Source: Pseudomonas monteilii NBRC 103158 = DSM 14164 (GTDB taxonomy: Bacteria > Pseudomonadota > Gammaproteobacteria > Pseudomonadales > Pseudomonadaceae). From it: DNA of 64,000 bases. The stretch is from assembly GCF_000730605.1 (NCBI RefSeq), contig NZ_BBIS01000038.1, positions 1 to 64,000 of the forward strand, given 5' to 3'. Both the position numbers and the translations under genes were made by a program. Positions 10,173 to 18,812 of this stretch are shown here, in pieces (positions within the stretch are counted from its first letter, which is position 1; each line of letters begins with the position of its first letter). The notes beneath the pieces were generated by a model. It searched no databases. It was not told where the DNA came from and saw only the letters and a list, made by a program, of their open reading frames with translations.

Positions 10173-11036
10173 ATGACCGCCCCATTGCCAGGCCACACGG
10201 CCAGCAACCTGAGCCGTGTCGCAACGCCGCCTTTGCTCAAGGTGGATAACCTCAGCCTCGAATACCGCACCGCGCAACGCGTGGTGCGGGCCACCCATCA
10301 GGTCAGCTTCGAAGTCGACCGCGCTGATCGTTTTGTACTGCTCGGTCCCTCCGGCTGTGGCAAGTCCACCCTGCTCAAAGCCGTGGCCGGTTTTATCCAG
10401 CCGCAAGAAGGGCAGATTCTGCTGCAGGGCCAGACAGTGCGTGGCCCAGGCCCCGACCGCATCGTGGTGTTTCAGGAGTTCGACCAGTTGCCGCCGTGGA
10501 AAACGGTGAAGCAGAACGTCATGTTTCCGCTGCTGGTATCTGGCCAGCTCAAGCGCGCAGAGGCGGAGGAGCGGGCGCTGCATTATCTGGAAAAGGTCGG
10601 TCTGGCCGCCTTTGCCGATGCTTATCCACACACGTTGTCCGGTGGTATGAAGGCACGTGTGGCAATTGCCCGGGCCTTGGCCACCCAGCCCAAGATCCTG
10701 TTGATGGATGAGCCGTTCGCCGCCCTGGATGCACTGACCCGGCGCAAGATGCAGGAAGAGCTGTTGCTGCTGTGGGAGGAGGTGCGGTTCACCCTGTTGT
10801 TCGTCACCCATTCCATCGAAGAAGCACTGGTGGTTGGCAACCGTATCCTGCTGTTGTCGCCGCACCCGGGGCGAGTGCGTGCCGAAGTGCACAGCCACCA
10901 ATACAACCTGGGCAGCCTGGGTGGTAGCGACTTCCAGGCCAGTGCCCGGCGTATTCACCGTTTGCTGTTCGACGAGGCGGATACCCCTGAGCAGGCTGAC
11001 GACCTTGGCTTCAACGATATCCGCATCGCCTACTGA
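10173..11036 (+). CDS. ABC transporter ATP-binding protein (SsuB/TauB-like)
   Basis: 287 residues. Walker A GPSGCGKST (about residues 68-76), signature LSGGMKARVAIARAL, Walker B ILLMDEPFAALD and switch His in FVTHS are all present, so the ATPase should be active. The ~18-residue tail before the core domain is extra. It energises uptake through the permease encoded 14 bp downstream and follows the binding protein by 6 bp, so the genes are one operon. SsuB/TauB-type ATPases are closest by motif. Confidence 0.92.
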   Translation: MTAPLPGHTASNLSRVATPPLLKVDNLSLEYRTAQRVVRATHQVSFEVDRADRFVLLGPSGCGKSTLLKAVAGFIQPQEGQILLQGQTVRGPGPDRIVVFQEFDQLPPWKTVKQNVMFPLLVSGQLKRAEAEERALHYLEKVGLAAFADAYPHTLSGGMKARVAIARALATQPKILLMDEPFAALDALTRRKMQEELLLLWEEVRFTLLFVTHSIEEALVVGNRILLLSPHPGRVRAEVHSHQYNLGSLGGSDFQASARRIHRLLFDEADTPEQADDLGFNDIRIAY

Positions 11037-11050
11037 CAGGAGCTTCAGCC

Positions 11051-11914
11051 ATGACCACTACACCTGTACGCCAGGAATACGAGGTGCAGCTGGAGCCGTT
11101 GCTCAGTGTGCCTTTGGAACGACAACTGCCGTTGGCCCAGCGCTTGTGGCAGCAAGGCTGGCTGCGCAAGGCGGTTATCCTGCTGGGAATCGCCATGCTG
11201 TGGGAGGCCGTAGCCCGTTATCAGGGTAACGACCTGCTGCTGCCAGGCTTCTTGCAAACCGCCGCCGCCCTGTGGGACGGCCTGGCCAGCGGTGAACTGC
11301 CCGCCAAAGTCGGGGTTTCGCTGGTGATACTGCTCAAGGGCTATGTGCTGGGTATCGTCCTGGCCTTTGGCCTGACCAGTCTGGCGGTTTCGACCCAGCT
11401 GGGGCGGGACCTGCTAGGTACGCTGACGTCGATGTTCAACCCGTTACCGGCCATTGCGCTGTTGCCACTGGCCTTGCTGTGGTTTGGGCTGGGCGACAAC
11501 AGCCTGATTTTCGTGCTGGTGCATTCGGTGCTGTGGGCGTTGGCGCTCAATACCTACGCCGGCTTCCTTGGCGTGTCGGAAACGCTGCGCATGGCTGGCC
11601 GCAACTATGGCCTGAAAGGGCTGCGGCTGGTGTTGCACATCCTGGTGCCGGCGGCCTTGCCGTCGATCCTGTCGGGGCTGAAGATCGGCTGGGCGTTTGC
11701 CTGGCGTACCCTGATCGCTGCCGAACTGGTCTTCGGTGCCAGCAGCGGCAAGGGCGGGCTCGGCTGGTACATCTTCCAGAACCGCAACGAGCTGTATACC
11801 GACAAGGTGTTTGCCGGGTTGGCGGTGGTGATCTTGATCGGTTTGCTGGTGGAGGGGCTGGTCTTCAACACCCTGGAGCGGCTGACCGTGCGGCGCTGGG
11901 GGATGCAGCGCTAG
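11051..11914 (+). CDS. ABC transporter permease (SsuC/TauC-like)
   Basis: 287 residues. A hydrophilic N-terminus of ~40 residues is followed by about six membrane spans. The cytoplasmic EAA-like loop, which docks the ATPase, is visible around AGRNYGLKGLRLVLHILVPA. The last gene of the dioxygenase-importer operon, it ends at a long inverted repeat shared with the convergent regulator gene. An SBP, one ATPase and one permease make a complete type I importer; the permease would act as a homodimer. Confidence 0.9.
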   Translation: MTTTPVRQEYEVQLEPLLSVPLERQLPLAQRLWQQGWLRKAVILLGIAMLWEAVARYQGNDLLLPGFLQTAAALWDGLASGELPAKVGVSLVILLKGYVLGIVLAFGLTSLAVSTQLGRDLLGTLTSMFNPLPAIALLPLALLWFGLGDNSLIFVLVHSVLWALALNTYAGFLGVSETLRMAGRNYGLKGLRLVLHILVPAALPSILSGLKIGWAFAWRTLIAAELVFGASSGKGGLGWYIFQNRNELYTDKVFAGLAVVILIGLLVEGLVFNTLERLTVRRWGMQR

Positions 11915-11920
11915 GCCGTG

Positions 11921-11972
11921 AGCCTGTACTGGCCCTTTTGCCGGTGGCCCCGCGCAAGGGCCAGTACAGGCT
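11921..11972. terminator. Bidirectional terminator (17-bp inverted repeat)
   Basis: Arms 11921-11937 and 11956-11972 are perfect complements around an 18-nt GC-rich loop, between the convergent permease and WYL-type regulator genes. The right arm overlaps the stop codon of the minus-strand gene. Confidence 0.7.
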
Positions 11973-12531
11973 ACAGATTCTGGTACTGAGCAGCTGCATT
12001 GCTCAGAATCTTGCCAATCTCTCCCCGCAATTCTGCAGGCTGCTCCACCACCACCCCATCCCCATGGCTCAACAGCCACCAGCGCAATGGCCAGCCGTCA
12101 CTCACCGTGGCCCGCAACCGATGCCCATGCTCCAGTGCCGTCAGCTGCATATCGTTGCTCAACGGTGCAACCCGCAACTGCCGCGCCAGTGCGTCGCTGA
12201 TCCGCGCCACCAGCTCCACACCTTTACCCTGCGCCGGTTGCAACGCGTCCCCCCGCAGGTGCGTCAGCAAGTCGAAATTACCGCGCAATTCGCCCACCGC
12301 ACTTGCCGACCAGTGCCAGCCGAACGGTATGCTCTTGTCATTGCGTTCGAGCGGAAATATCAGCGAAAGCTCGTTGAGGTCACGCTCGACCGTGCGTTTG
12401 CTGACCGTGAAGCCCACGTCACGCAGGCGCCACACCAACTCGGCGCTGGTTATGCCTGGGGAGCGGCTGGGCAGCTGGCGCAGCAGTGCCCACTGTCGGC
12501 TGAGGGTGGCGCGGGTGGTGGCGAACGGCAA
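11971..12531 (-). CDS. HTH/WYL-type transcriptional regulator
   Basis: About 186 residues from a TTG start at 12531, chosen because AAGGA lies nine bases upstream; an ATG at 12600 in the same frame would add 23 residues that look non-coding. The N-terminal winged helix (SRSPGITSAELVWRLRD, then VSKRTVERDLNEL) is DeoR/YafY-like. The C-terminal half resembles the WYL ligand-sensing region (GWPLRWWLLS, LRATV). Target and ligand are unknown. It is divergent from the Sel1-repeat gene, with a 12-bp palindrome between them that could be its operator. Confidence 0.78.
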   Translation of the reverse strand: MPFATTRATLSRQWALLRQLPSRSPGITSAELVWRLRDVGFTVSKRTVERDLNELSLIFPLERNDKSIPFGWHWSASAVGELRGNFDLLTHLRGDALQPAQGKGVELVARISDALARQLRVAPLSNDMQLTALEHGHRLRATVSDGWPLRWWLLSHGDGVVVEQPAELRGEIGKILSNAAAQYQNL

Positions 12532-12666
12532 AAGATAACGTCCTTGTCTAGGCTTGCCGCAATAGGATGGCGGCACGCGAGGGGCATGGCAATTGGCCAC
12601 AGCCTGCTCAGATCAAGGAAGTCGCATTTGGTTGCCTGGTACCGAATCGTTCGCGACAGGTTTTGA

Positions 12667-12678
12667 CGTGACGTCACG
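12667..12678. promoter_or_regulatory. 12-bp perfect palindrome, possible operator
   Basis: CGTGACGTCACG lies between the divergent regulator (start 12531) and Sel1-repeat gene (start 12739). Its position fits an operator for the adjacent regulator, but no second copy was noticed. Confidence 0.4.
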
Positions 12679-12738
12679 CAGAATCACGCCTCATCACAGC
12701 CGAAGGTTGGGGTTGTGCGTCGTTCAATGAGGATGAAC

Positions 12739-13533
12739 ATGTCTGCTGCCAGCAATATCCATTCGCTGCTTGCCCGCCTTCTGCCCGAGCGGGTCATAGC
12801 TCCACCGACCCCCGTCGGGAGGCGGCTACCCCTGTTCGCCGGCGTGGGCTTGCCCAGCCAGCGCTCATTGCTGGTCAACCGCCTGGATGAGGCCAGTGAT
12901 CTGCAGGCGGTATACGTCGACCTGCGCCGTCAGGCATTGCAAGGCAGTGTGGCGGCCCTGAACGACCTCGGCTGGATCTGGCTCAACGGAAAGTACTGGC
13001 GCGCCGATACCGTGCTGGCCGGTCACCTGCTGCGCATGGCTGCTCTGCAGGGCAATGCCGCCGCCTGGTTCAATCTCGGGCAGCAGCATTATTTTGGCAA
13101 AGGCATCGACCCCTCCTACGTGCAGGCGGCGGAGTGCTACCGGCAGGCCTTCGAACGGGGCATGTTGCACGCGGCTGCAGCATTGGGTGACCTGTATGAG
13201 GAGGAAGTGTGCGATGGCGACCAGGATTGGCAGGTCGACTTGGTGCAGGCTTACCAGTGGTTCATGCGCGGGGCCGAGCGGGGTGAGGCACGCTGCCGTT
13301 TCGAGGTGGGTTACCGGTTGATGCACGGGCTGTATGTGGATGCCGACCTCAAGGCCGCGTTGTACTGGCTGGAGCTGGCGGCCGCGGCGGGGGTGGTACA
13401 GGCAGCCGAGGAGTTGGCGGTGCATTTCAGCAGCCGGGACGCGGTGCGCTACCAGGAGTGGCGGGACCGGGCGGTGCAGATGGGCAGCACACTGGCACTG
13501 ACCATGAAGCTGGAGGACCAGATCCAGCCATAA
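12739..13533 (+). CDS. Sel1-like (SLR/TPR) repeat protein
   Basis: 264 residues. After ~65 residues of low-complexity N-terminus come about four to five 36-residue Sel1 repeats with the usual small-residue and Leu/Gly pattern (AALNDLGWIWLNG, AAWFNLGQQHYFGKG, HAAAALGDLYEEE, ARCRFEVGYRLMHG). These solenoids mediate protein-protein contacts. No signal peptide is seen, so it is probably cytoplasmic. The start at 12739 is favoured by GAGG six bases upstream over the GTG at 12715. Specific partner unknown. Confidence 0.85.
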   Translation: MSAASNIHSLLARLLPERVIAPPTPVGRRLPLFAGVGLPSQRSLLVNRLDEASDLQAVYVDLRRQALQGSVAALNDLGWIWLNGKYWRADTVLAGHLLRMAALQGNAAAWFNLGQQHYFGKGIDPSYVQAAECYRQAFERGMLHAAAALGDLYEEEVCDGDQDWQVDLVQAYQWFMRGAERGEARCRFEVGYRLMHGLYVDADLKAALYWLELAAAAGVVQAAEELAVHFSSRDAVRYQEWRDRAVQMGSTLALTMKLEDQIQP

Positions 13534-13585
13534 GGCCGCGCAAAATCCCCGGCATGAACAACAATTCATTCATGCCCCCCGTCAC

Positions 13586-13639
13586 CCCCTGTTGACGACA
13601 GGGGTAGGGCAAGGCGTATATTGATAGTTAGCAAACTAT
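13586..13639 (+). promoter_or_regulatory. Promoter and candidate MarR operator of efflux operon
   Basis: TTGACG (13592-13597) and TATATT (13617-13622) are 19 bp apart, a long but plausible sigma-70 promoter. An inverted repeat CCCCTGT/ACAGGGG (13586-13604) overlaps the -35. A second one, ATAGTT-AGCA-AACTAT (13624-13639), sits just after the -10, where a MarR dimer would block transcription of its own operon. Confidence 0.55.
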
Positions 13640-13659
13640 GAATATCCTTGGTTCCTTCC

Positions 13660-14112
13660 ATGTCCCTTGATCTCCTGCGCCTGCAAGTCAGCAGCGGCAT
13701 GGTGGTTGCCGCTCGCCACTGGCGGCGCATCTGCCACACCGCCCTGACCGGTTACGGTATTTCCGAGGCCTGCGCCGCGCCTCTGCTGATGATCGTGCGC
13801 CTGGGCGATGGCGTGCATCAGGTGGCTGTTGCCCAGGCTGCCGGCCTCGAAAGCCCGTCGCTGGTGCGCCTGCTCGACCAACTGTGCAAGGCCGGCCTGG
13901 TATGCCGCAGCGAGGACCCACTGGACCGCCGCGCCAAAGCCCTGAGCCTGACCGCCGAAGGCCGCGCCCTGGCCGAAGCCATCGAAACCGAGCTGGTTCG
14001 CCTGCGCCGCGATGTGCTGAACGGCATCGACCAGGCCGACCTGGAAGCTGCCTTGCGCGTGCTGCGTGCCTTCGAAGCGGCCGGCCTGGGCAGCACGGGC
14101 GGGGCGGCATGA
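13660..14112 (+). CDS. MarR-family transcriptional regulator
   Basis: 150 residues from ATG 13660. The winged-helix region is typical of MarR: VAVAQAAGLESPSLVRLLDQLCKAGLV as the HTH, then the DPLDRRAKALSLTAEGRAL wing. It is the first gene of an efflux operon and overlaps the FUSC gene by 4 bp (ATGA). It most likely represses the operon and is released by an aromatic or phenolic acid, as usual for regulators linked to AaeB-type pumps; the ligand is inferred. An in-frame upstream start at 13648 is possible, as no clear ribosome-binding site precedes either. Confidence 0.9.
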   Translation: MSLDLLRLQVSSGMVVAARHWRRICHTALTGYGISEACAAPLLMIVRLGDGVHQVAVAQAAGLESPSLVRLLDQLCKAGLVCRSEDPLDRRAKALSLTAEGRALAEAIETELVRLRRDVLNGIDQADLEAALRVLRAFEAAGLGSTGGAA

Positions 14113-16196
14113 ACGGTTTCTTCAGCTCAGTCCCCCCGGCGCGTGACTGGTTCTACGGCGTGCGTACCTTCGCTGCCTCGATGATCGCCCTGTACATTGC
14201 GCTGCTCATGCAGTTGCCACGTCCCTACTGGGCGATGGCCACGGTGTACATCGTCTCTAGCCCGTTCGTCGGCCCGACCAGTTCCAAGGCCCTGTACCGC
14301 GCAGTGGGCACCCTGTTGGGGGCCGGTGGCGCGATTTTCCTGGTGCCGCCACTGGTGCAGTCGCCGTTGTTGCTGAGCATCGCCATTGCCTTGTGGACGG
14401 GCACCTTGTTGTTCCTTTCGCTGAACCTGCGTACGGCCAACAACTACGTGCTGATGCTGGCCGGTTATACCCTGCCGATGATTGCGCTGGCGGTTGTGGA
14501 TAACCCGCTGGCAGTGTTCGACGTGGCATCGTCCCGTGCGCAGGAAATCTGCCTGGGTATCGTCTGCGCGGCAGTGGTCGGTGCCATTTTCTGGCCGCGC
14601 CGGCTTGCCCCTGTGGTGGTGGGCGCCACCGGTAGCTGGTTCACCGAAGCGATCCGCTACAGCGACACCTACCTGGCCCGCGAAGTCAGTGCCGACAAGG
14701 TCGGTGGCATGCGCGGGGCGATGGTCGCCACCTTCAACTCGCTGGAGCTGATGATCGGCCAGCTCGGCCATGAAGGCGCCGGCCCGCATACGCTGAAAAA
14801 CGCCCGTGAGTTGCGCGGGCGCATGATTCATCTGCTGCCAGTGATCGACGCCCTTGATGACGCACTGGTTGCCCTGGAAGGCCGTGCCCCGGCGCAGTTC
14901 GTTCAGCTTCAGCCACTGCTTGAAGCTGCCCGCGAATGGCTCAAAGGCACTGCCGAAAGTGCTTCGGTCGCACGCTGGACCGCACTGCATGAACAGATCG
15001 ATCGCCTGCAGCCCGGCGCTGCCGCGCTCGACCAACGTGCCGAGCTGCTGCTGTCCAACGCCCTGTACCGTCTGAGCGAATGGGCTGACCTGTGGCAGGA
15101 CTGCTGTACCCTGCAACATGCCCTGCGTACCGACGATACCAAGCCTTGGCGCGCGGTGTACCGTCACTGGCGCCTAGGCCGCCTGACGGCGTTCTTCGAC
15201 CGTGGCCTGATGCTATATTCAGTAGCCTCCACCGTACTGGCGATCGTTGTCGCCTGCGGCCTGTGGATCGGTTTGGGCTGGAACGACGGCGCCAGCGCGG
15301 TGATCCTCGCCGCTGTGTCATGCAGCTTCTTTGCCGCCATGGACGACCCGGCACCGCAGATCTACCGGTTCTTCTTCTGGACGCTGATGTCGGTCATCTT
15401 CTCCAGCCTGTACCTGTTCCTGGTGCTGCCCAACCTGCACGACTTCCCGATGCTGGTGCTGGCCTTCGCCGTGCCGTTCATCTGCGTCGGCACCCTGACC
15501 GTGCAGCCGCGCTTCTACCTGGGTACCTTGTTGACCATCGTCAACACCTCGACGTTTATCAGCATCCAGGGCGCCTACGACGCCGACTTCTTCACCTTCC
15601 TCAACTCCAACCTGGCCGGCCCCGTGGGCCTGCTGTTCGCTTTCATCTGGACCTTGGTAATGCGCCCGTTCGGTGTGGAACTGGCGGCCAAACGCATGAC
15701 CCGCTTCGCCTGGCGCGACATCGTCGAAATGACCGAACCCGCCACCCTGGCCGAGCACCGCCAGGTGGGTGTGCAAATGCTCGACCGCCTGATGCAGCAC
15801 CTGCCGCGGCTGTCGCAAACCGGCCAGGACAGCGGCGTGGCACTGCGCGACCTGCGCGTAGGGCTAAACCTGCTCGACTTGCTCGCCTACATGCCGCGTG
15901 CCGGCCAGCAAGCCCGCGAACGCCTGAACACGGTGGTCGAGGACGTTGGCGCACACTACGCCGCCTGCCTGCGTGCCGGTGAACGCCTGCATGCCCCGGC
16001 CGCGCTGCTACGCAACATGGAGCGCGCACGCCTGGCGTTGAACCTGGATGAGCTGTACGAGCGCGGCGATGCCCGCACCCACCTGCTGCATGCCCTGAGC
16101 GGCCTGCGACTGGCGCTGTTGCCGGGTGTGGAAGTGATGCTCGAACCCGCCGAACAACCGCAACTGCCCCCCGGCCTCGACGGAGCCCCCCTGTGA
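14109..16196 (+). CDS. FUSC-family inner-membrane efflux protein (AaeB/fusaric acid resistance type)
   Basis: 695 residues with two blocks of about five to six membrane spans (roughly residues 18-165 and 370-520), each followed by a soluble cytoplasmic region, the normal FUSC architecture. It exports aromatic carboxylic acids or similar compounds with the periplasmic adaptor at 16402. The start overlaps the MarR stop and its own stop overlaps the DUF1656 start, so the operon is translationally coupled throughout. The substrate cannot be told from the sequence. Confidence 0.92.
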   Translation: MNGFFSSVPPARDWFYGVRTFAASMIALYIALLMQLPRPYWAMATVYIVSSPFVGPTSSKALYRAVGTLLGAGGAIFLVPPLVQSPLLLSIAIALWTGTLLFLSLNLRTANNYVLMLAGYTLPMIALAVVDNPLAVFDVASSRAQEICLGIVCAAVVGAIFWPRRLAPVVVGATGSWFTEAIRYSDTYLAREVSADKVGGMRGAMVATFNSLELMIGQLGHEGAGPHTLKNARELRGRMIHLLPVIDALDDALVALEGRAPAQFVQLQPLLEAAREWLKGTAESASVARWTALHEQIDRLQPGAAALDQRAELLLSNALYRLSEWADLWQDCCTLQHALRTDDTKPWRAVYRHWRLGRLTAFFDRGLMLYSVASTVLAIVVACGLWIGLGWNDGASAVILAAVSCSFFAAMDDPAPQIYRFFFWTLMSVIFSSLYLFLVLPNLHDFPMLVLAFAVPFICVGTLTVQPRFYLGTLLTIVNTSTFISIQGAYDADFFTFLNSNLAGPVGLLFAFIWTLVMRPFGVELAAKRMTRFAWRDIVEMTEPATLAEHRQVGVQMLDRLMQHLPRLSQTGQDSGVALRDLRVGLNLLDLLAYMPRAGQQARERLNTVVEDVGAHYAACLRAGERLHAPAALLRNMERARLALNLDELYERGDARTHLLHALSGLRLALLPGVEVMLEPAEQPQLPPGLDGAPL

Positions 16197-16405
16197 TTGG
16201 TGAACTGGATATCAGCGGGGTGTTCCTGCCCACGCTGCTGGTGATGATGTTTGGCACCTACCTGTTGTTCCTGGGGGTGCACGCGGTGCTGGTGCGCCTG
16301 CACTTTTACCGCCTGGTCTGGCACCGGGCGTTGTTCAACGTTGCTCTGTATGCCGTGCTGCTTGGCGCGGTGGACCACTTTTGCCGAAACCTGATGCTGC
16401 CATGA
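16193..16405 (+). CDS. DUF1656 small membrane protein (AaeX-like)
   Basis: 70 residues, GTG start overlapping the FUSC stop, with two hydrophobic helices (about residues 10-33 and 45-62). DUF1656 proteins are found almost only between FUSC and HlyD genes of AaeXAB-type pumps. Their exact role is unsettled; they are thought to help the pump assemble in the inner membrane. Confidence 0.88.
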   Translation: MIGELDISGVFLPTLLVMMFGTYLLFLGVHAVLVRLHFYRLVWHRALFNVALYAVLLGAVDHFCRNLMLP

Positions 16406-17277
16406 AAAAACCTTTGCTGACTCTGGGCCGTGTGGTCCTGACCTTGCTGGTAGTGACCTTCGCCGCCGTGCTCGTGTGGCAGATGGTGGTGTACTACATG
16501 TTTGCCCCCTGGACCCGCGACGGCCACATTCGCGCCGACGTGATCCAGATTGCCCCGGATGTGTCCGGGTTGATCCAGAAGGTCGAGGTGCGCGACAACC
16601 AGACCGTCAAACGCGGCGACGTGCTGTTCACCATCGACCAGGACCGCTTCACCCTGGCCCTGCGCCAGGCCAAGGCCACCCTCGGTGAGCGGCAGGAAAC
16701 CCTGGCCCAGGCCTCGCGCGAAGCACAGCGCAACCGCAAGCTGGGCAACCTGGTGGCCGCCGAGCAACTGGAAGAAAGCCAGTCCCGCGAGGCCCGTGCC
16801 CGCTCGGCTGTCAGCGAGGCACAGGTGGCGGTCGATACCGCCCAGCTCAACCTCGACCGCTCGGTGGTGCGCAGCCCGGTAGACGGCTACCTGAACGACC
16901 GCGCCCCGCGTAATCACGAATTCGTCACCGCCGGCCGTCCTGTACTGTCCGTGGTCGACAGCGCTTCGTACCACGTCGATGGCTACTTCGAAGAAACGAA
17001 GCTGGGCGGTATCCAAATCGGTGATGCCGTGGACATTCGTGTGATGGGCGACAACACCCGCCTGCGTGGCCATGTGCAAAGCTTCGCTGCCGGCATTGAA
17101 GACCGCGACCGTAGCAGCGGCGCCAACCTGCTGCCCAACGTCAACCCGGCGTTTAGCTGGGTGCGCCTGGCCCAGCGTATTCCGGTGCGCATCGCCTTCG
17201 ACGAAGTGCCGGCAGACTTCCGCATGATTGCCGGGCGCACTGCCACGGTGTCGATCATCGAGGGCCAACACCCATGA
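16402..17277 (+). CDS. HlyD-family periplasmic adaptor (AaeA/EmrA-like)
   Basis: 291 residues. One N-terminal membrane anchor (residues ~8-28) is followed by the lipoyl/biotinyl half-motifs (GLIQKVEVRDNQTVKRGDVLF and VRSPVDGYL), a helical hairpin around residues 90-150, and beta-barrel segments. It bridges the FUSC pump and the outer-membrane channel. Four-base overlaps with both neighbours place it firmly in the operon. Confidence 0.93.
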   Translation: MKKPLLTLGRVVLTLLVVTFAAVLVWQMVVYYMFAPWTRDGHIRADVIQIAPDVSGLIQKVEVRDNQTVKRGDVLFTIDQDRFTLALRQAKATLGERQETLAQASREAQRNRKLGNLVAAEQLEESQSREARARSAVSEAQVAVDTAQLNLDRSVVRSPVDGYLNDRAPRNHEFVTAGRPVLSVVDSASYHVDGYFEETKLGGIQIGDAVDIRVMGDNTRLRGHVQSFAAGIEDRDRSSGANLLPNVNPAFSWVRLAQRIPVRIAFDEVPADFRMIAGRTATVSIIEGQHP

Positions 17278-18692
17278 AACAGCTGATCCTGGCCGGCCTG
17301 TGCCTGTCGCTTGGGGCCTGCATGATGGTGGGCCCGGACTATGAGGTGCCGCAGGACGGGGCGGTACAACGTAGCGACCTTAACGGCCCGTTGCGCCAGG
17401 ATGCCGACAGCGTGGTCTCGGCACCAGTGCCTGAGGACTGGTGGCAGCTGTATCAGGATCAACGGCTGAACGAACTGGTGCGCCAGGCTTTGAGTGCCAA
17501 CACCGAATTGCGCGTAGCCGCCGCCAACATCGCCAAGGCCCGCGCGCAGGTTGAAGTGGCCGAATCGCAAGGTGGCTTCAACGGCGGCGTCAAACTGGGT
17601 GCCCAGCGCCTGCAGGAGTCGGGTGAAGCCTTCCTGCTGCCCGAGAAGGTGCCGGTAGCCAACATCGGCGAGGCCATCATCAGCGCTTCGTATCAGTTCG
17701 ACCTGTGGGGCACTTTCAAGCGGGGTACCGAGGCTGCCAAGGCCAACGCCGACGCAGTGCAGGCCGCTGCCGACACTGCCCGCATCACCCTGGTGGCGGA
17801 TGTGGTCAAGGCTTACACCCAAGTGTGCTCGGCCAACGAGGAATACCACATCGCCCGCGAGTCGCTCGATTTGCAGGAGCAGAGCGTGAAGCTGAACCAG
17901 CGCTTGCGTGATGCCGGGCGTGGCGATGAAACCCAGGTCACCCGGTCGCAAACCCAGTTCAAGTCGTTGCGTGCCGAACTGCCGCGTTTCAAGGCAGAGC
18001 GCGAGACCGGCATGTATACCCTGGCGGCTCTGCTGGCCAAGCCTGTTGACCAGTTGCCTGCCGGTACCGCCGATTGTGCCGAGCTGCCGCACCTGAACCA
18101 ACTGGTGCCAGTGGGCGATGGCGCCGCGTTGCTCAAGCGCCGTCCAGACGTGCGTCAGGCCGAGCGCCAGCTGGCTGCGGCCACTGCCTACATCGGTGTT
18201 GCCACCGGCGCGTTGTACCCCGACATCAGCATCGGCGCCCAGGTTGGCACCATCGGCATCCTGGAGAACCTGGGCGAGCCCGCGACCAACCGCTGGGGCT
18301 TTGGCCCGCAGATCAGCTGGAGCATCCCTACCAACGGCACCCGTGCGCGCATTCGCATGGCCGAAGCCTCTACTCAGGCGGCCTTGGCAAACTTTGATGG
18401 CGTGGTGCTGAACGCCATTCGCGAAACCCAGACCCGCCTGGCGCAATACAGCGCGTTGCTGGACCGGCGCGATGCGCTGGCCGAGGCAGAAAAATCGGCC
18501 AAGGAAGCGGCGGACCAGACGCACCGGTATTACCAGGCGGGGCGTGAGTCGTTCCTGGCGGATTTGCAGGCGACGCGGACCTATACCGACATGCGTGCGC
18601 AGCTGGCTGCGGCCAATAGCCAGGTGGCGATGGGGCAGATTGGGGTGTTCCTTGCCCTCGGTGGTGGCTGGAAGGATACCGCCAGGCCTTGA
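17274..18692 (+). CDS. NodT-family outer-membrane efflux lipoprotein
   Basis: 472 residues. The lipobox LGAC gives lipidated Cys16, followed by the TolC/OprM-like repeat typical of NodT factors (DWWQLYQDQRLNELVRQAL, then RRPDVRQAERQLAAATAYIG). It forms the trimeric exit duct for the FUSC-HlyD pump, so the operon encodes a complete envelope-spanning system. The start codon overlaps the adaptor stop. Confidence 0.93.
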   Translation: MKQLILAGLCLSLGACMMVGPDYEVPQDGAVQRSDLNGPLRQDADSVVSAPVPEDWWQLYQDQRLNELVRQALSANTELRVAAANIAKARAQVEVAESQGGFNGGVKLGAQRLQESGEAFLLPEKVPVANIGEAIISASYQFDLWGTFKRGTEAAKANADAVQAAADTARITLVADVVKAYTQVCSANEEYHIARESLDLQEQSVKLNQRLRDAGRGDETQVTRSQTQFKSLRAELPRFKAERETGMYTLAALLAKPVDQLPAGTADCAELPHLNQLVPVGDGAALLKRRPDVRQAERQLAAATAYIGVATGALYPDISIGAQVGTIGILENLGEPATNRWGFGPQISWSIPTNGTRARIRMAEASTQAALANFDGVVLNAIRETQTRLAQYSALLDRRDALAEAEKSAKEAADQTHRYYQAGRESFLADLQATRTYTDMRAQLAAANSQVAMGQIGVFLALGGGWKDTARP

Positions 18693-18812
18693 GGCCCAAT
18701 CGCCAGCAAGCCAGCTCACAAGTTCCGCGAATCTCCGCCCCATCAGATTTGTAGCAAGATTTTTCATGAATTCCGCCAAGCACCCTTGAGGGAAACCAAG
18801 TCGGAGTGAACA

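Noticed and set aside
9402..10958. Minus-strand open frame of 518 codons opposite the ABC genes
   Set aside because: Gln/Gly/Val-rich antisense translation with no motif, while the plus strand encodes clear ABC proteins.
11479..12666. Plus-strand open frame through the permease 3' end and the regulator
   Set aside because: It runs through a terminator hairpin and antisense to a gene with a clear HTH; composition is Arg/Gly/Ala shadow-like.
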